Position numbers and translations under genes: made by a program. Shown here one piece after another: positions 5,759 through 7,761 of a stretch of 7,761 nucleotides of DNA. Origin of the DNA: CAYWHE01 sp964458125. GTDB taxonomy: Bacteria > Bacteroidota > Bacteroidia > AKYH767-A > OLB10. Every line of letters begins with the position of its first letter. Positions within the stretch are counted from its first letter, which is position 1. Under the pieces are notes generated by a model. It did no database searches. It saw nothing but the letters and a program-made list of their open reading frames with translations, and had not been told where the DNA came from. The stretch lies in assembly GCA_964458125.1 (NCBI GenBank), contig CAYWHE010000198.1:1-7761 (forward strand), written 5' to 3'.

Positions 5759-7072
5759 ATGAACGGGAATCCTGATAAAGAAGTACTGTTGCGTTTTCTT
5801 GGACAGGTTTCTCTTTTCAGGAAAGCCGGGGAGCCCATCCTCACCAAACTGGCTGATAAAATCCAGTTTACTTCGTTTGGTGAAAATGAAACCGTGATCC
5901 GGAAAGGCGATCCGGGCGCGTCCATGTATATCATTTTTTCAGGAAAACTCAAGGTTCATGACGGTGAGCACCAGGTGGCCACCCTGCAGACGGGGGATTT
6001 CTTCGGGGAACTTTCTCTCCTTGACAGCGAGCCCCGGTCCATGTCGGTGACGGCAGTTGAATTATCCCTGTTGGGCAGCATCAACCGGGAGGACTTTTAT
6101 GAAGTGTTGCAGAAATACCCGGAAATTACCCGGGACATCATTGCTGTCCTGAACAAGCGATTGCGTAACCATAACGAGGTTCTGGTCAGCGAATTTAAAA
6201 CCAGGGAAAAACAACTGGAGGAACTGGTCCGGATCAGGACCGCTGAATTGAGGGAGAAAAACATCGAACTTGAATCGGCCCTGTCGGAATTGAAAAAATC
6301 CCAGCAATTGCTGATCCAGAGTGAAAAACTGGCCTCACTGGGCAATTTAACTGCCGGCATAGCGCATGAAATCAAGAACCCGTTAAATTTTGTCAATAAT
6401 TTCTCCCAGCTTTCCATGGATCTGGTCCGGGAACTGGGCGAAACTCCTTCGGAAGAAGACAGGGAAGAAATTTTGTCCTACCTGAAGCTGAACCTGGAAA
6501 AAATCAACGAACATGGCAAGCAAGCTGATTCCATCGTTAAAAATATGCTGGAACACAGCCGGACCGGCACGGGAGAGAAACAACTGACCAACCTGAATAA
6601 AATCTGCCACGAATACCTGAACCTGGCCTATTCAGCCGTTGTTGGCAATCATCCTGATTTTACCTGTGAACTGATCCGGCAATTTGATGAGGAAATGCCC
6701 GATATTGCTATTGTTTCAAAGGACATTTCCCGGGTGATTCTGAATGTCCTCAACAACGCCTTATACGCCCTCCGGGAGAAGAAAAACAAAAAAGGCGCGG
6801 ATTATCATCCTCAACTGATCGTGCTGACCCGGTCAGACGATTCTTCCCTGACGATTTCGGTAGAAGATAACGGGGCGGGCATTCCGGTCACCATCCGGGA
6901 AAAGATTTTCGAGCCCTTTTTTACCACGAAGCCTGCCGGCCAGGGTACGGGCCTGGGCCTGAGTTTGAGTTATGATATTATTAAAGCCAATGGTGGTGAA
7001 ATCTCCTTTGACAGCACCGAAGATGAAGGTTCTGTTTTCCGGATCAGTTTACCCTATTTCCTCCCGGTATGA
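5759..7072 (+). CDS. Soluble sensor histidine kinase with N-terminal cyclic-nucleotide-binding domain
   Basis: This is a 437-residue protein without membrane segments. Residues about 15-132 form a Crp-like cyclic-nucleotide-binding domain. Its phosphate-binding cassette reads FFGELSLLDSEPRSMSV: Glu84 would bind the ribose and Arg93 the cyclic phosphate, so binding is plausible. A charged coiled coil (about 140-195) leads to the H-box NLTAGIAHEIKNPLNF, with phospho-acceptor His203. The ATP-binding domain has the N-box (NVLNNALYAL, Asn329/Asn333), G1 (EDNGAGIP, Asp370), the F-box FEPFFTTK and the G2 loop GQGTGLGLS. It should autophosphorylate under control of a cyclic nucleotide and pass phosphate to a response regulator; none is encoded here, so it is probably an orphan. 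GTG at 5750 in frame would add three residues; ATG 5759 is preferred given the promoter position. It diverges from the HD hydrolase, hinting at a shared signalling theme. No clear terminator follows. Confidence 0.93.
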   Translation: MNGNPDKEVLLRFLGQVSLFRKAGEPILTKLADKIQFTSFGENETVIRKGDPGASMYIIFSGKLKVHDGEHQVATLQTGDFFGELSLLDSEPRSMSVTAVELSLLGSINREDFYEVLQKYPEITRDIIAVLNKRLRNHNEVLVSEFKTREKQLEELVRIRTAELREKNIELESALSELKKSQQLLIQSEKLASLGNLTAGIAHEIKNPLNFVNNFSQLSMDLVRELGETPSEEDREEILSYLKLNLEKINEHGKQADSIVKNMLEHSRTGTGEKQLTNLNKICHEYLNLAYSAVVGNHPDFTCELIRQFDEEMPDIAIVSKDISRVILNVLNNALYALREKKNKKGADYHPQLIVLTRSDDSSLTISVEDNGAGIPVTIREKIFEPFFTTKPAGQGTGLGLSLSYDIIKANGGEISFDSTEDEGSVFRISLPYFLPV

Positions 7073-7174
7073 ACGCCTGCTGAATCACCATTTCATTTAT
7101 ATTTCAATAAATTAATGTACTGGTATAAGATTGGCGCTTTTTAACCGGATGAAACCCGCTTTTTACAAAAATAT

Positions 7175-7207
7175 TTTAGGTTAATTGGCGAATATTCCTT
7201 TATTTTG
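7175..7207 (+). promoter_or_regulatory. Weak promoter candidate for the exported protein at the right edge
   Basis: TTG at 7175-7177, a 22-base spacer and TTATTTTG (7200-7207, 7/8 to TAnnTTTG) could form a promoter with a leader of about 100 bases. An alternative -7 box TCTCTTTG lies at 7278-7285, with TTTG at 7259-7262 at a short 15-base spacing. I cannot choose between them. Confidence 0.22.
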
Positions 7208-7310
7208 GTACACTTTACAATGAGGGGAGTTTGCCTGTTTTTTTTCCGATAACTTCCGTTTGTATGGAGTGTATTTTTCTCTTTGTCAAACTTTAAAATA
7301 AAAATAAATC

Positions 7311-7761
7311 ATGAAAAAAATGATTCCATTGATGCATTGCCAGCGAATAAGCTTTGCCTTAGGGACAATGCTGTTGTTTTCAGGGATTTTAAATGCCCAG
7401 CAAATGCAGATGAATGACTTCGTAATTTTCGGCGGAAACGGAACCTCTCCCGGCTGCACCTACCCGTCATCACCGGGTCCAGGGGTACAGTTGGGTTCCT
7501 CCTCAAGTGTCAGCGGAGGATCCACAGGTAGTTATAAACTGGTCAAATCAACCGGAACTGTTTCCATTGCCGGTAACATTCACAGCGATGGCATCGTGAT
7601 ACTGGCGAACGGCAACACCGTAACAGGAAAAATATCTGCTGCCAACACAGGCGGGACCACAGGCAATATCCTCAGCGTAGGCTCCAACGCCAGCCTGGGC
7701 GGAAACATTGACGTGAACGGCGATGTATTCGTTGGAGGCGGTACGGTTTCCGGCAGCGTCA
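7311..7761 (+). CDS. 5' part of a Gly/Ser/Thr/Asn-rich exported protein (cut by the window edge)
   Basis: From ATG 7311 the frame stays open for 150 codons to the edge. Residues 1-29 form a signal peptide (MKKM, basic/polar stretch, then FALGTMLLFSGI, cleaved after LNA before Gln30). The mature start, QQMQMNDFVIFGGNG, is followed by low-complexity beta-rich sequence with short recurring turns: VQLGSSSSVSGGS, STGTVSIAGNIHSDG, GNTVTGKISAANTGG, ASLGGNIDVNGDVFVGGGTV. Such regular Gly/Asn/Ser-turn sequence suggests a right-handed beta-helix or similar stacked-sheet extracellular protein. In Bacteroidota proteins of this kind are often large secreted or surface proteins ending in a T9SS or gliding-type C-terminal domain, but that end is outside the window. 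Function unknown. A lysine-rich start without Shine-Dalgarno matches the other exported genes here. Confidence 0.85.
   Translation, partial: MKKMIPLMHCQRISFALGTMLLFSGILNAQQMQMNDFVIFGGNGTSPGCTYPSSPGPGVQLGSSSSVSGGSTGSYKLVKSTGTVSIAGNIHSDGIVILANGNTVTGKISAANTGGTTGNILSVGSNASLGGNIDVNGDVFVGGGTVSGSV

Noticed and set aside
7095..7112. ATTTAT/ATAAAT hairpin after the histidine kinase as a terminator
   Set aside because: It is a six-base all-AT stem without a T tract, too weak to call.
7220..7252. Ten-residue mini-ORF (MRGVCLFFFR) that could be a leader peptide before the exported protein
   Set aside because: No ribosome site, no attenuator hairpin, and no amino-acid run pointing to attenuation.
1..7761. 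Mobile element, CRISPR array, toxin-antitoxin or defence island
   Set aside because: No transposase, integrase, terminal inverted repeats, regularly spaced repeats, or paired small genes of that kind are visible. The tRNA 3' end is not repeated nearby as an attachment site.

Overview
The window reads as chromosomal DNA from a member of the Bacteroidota. The signs are: two proteins that end in type IX secretion (T9SS) type-A sorting domains; a lipoprotein whose lipidated Cys is followed by Lys and acidic residues; promoter-like boxes matching the Bacteroidota TTTG / TAnnTTTG pattern; few Shine-Dalgarno sequences; and a tRNA without an encoded CCA. No insertion sequence, phage gene, integrase or CRISPR array is visible. 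Every gene-free stretch is shorter than 300 bp.

Layout, left to right. (1) Bases 3-107 are the last 34 codons of a rightward gene whose tail resembles the end of a cyclic-di-GMP phosphodiesterase (EAL) domain. (2) Bases 108-347 are non-coding and end in a strong hairpin terminator with an A8 tract, oriented for the leftward gene that follows. (3) A leftward 662-residue secreted protein with Asp-box repeats and a T9SS tail, and a rightward 325-residue secreted protein with a T9SS tail, diverge from a 239-bp AT-rich control region. (4) A 16-bp-stem hairpin, a perfect 16-bp palindrome, then tRNA-His(GTG) with its own terminator. (5) purN (purine synthesis). (6) A small lipoprotein gene with a near-ideal promoter and a terminator. 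(7) A leftward HD-domain phosphohydrolase diverges from a rightward soluble histidine kinase that carries an N-terminal cyclic-nucleotide-binding domain. (8) After a 238-bp AT-rich gap, the 5' end of a Gly/Ser/Thr/Asn-rich exported protein runs off the right edge.

Most genes look monocistronic, each with its own promoter and often its own terminator, so this is not one operon. Two themes recur. One is export to the cell surface or outside (two T9SS cargoes, one lipoprotein, one large exported protein). The other is nucleotide signalling (EAL-like tail, HD hydrolase, cNMP-binding kinase). PurN and tRNA-His are housekeeping. I see no convincing evidence of a wholly new system. The most interesting items are the divergent HD hydrolase / cNMP-kinase pair and the EAL-like tail.
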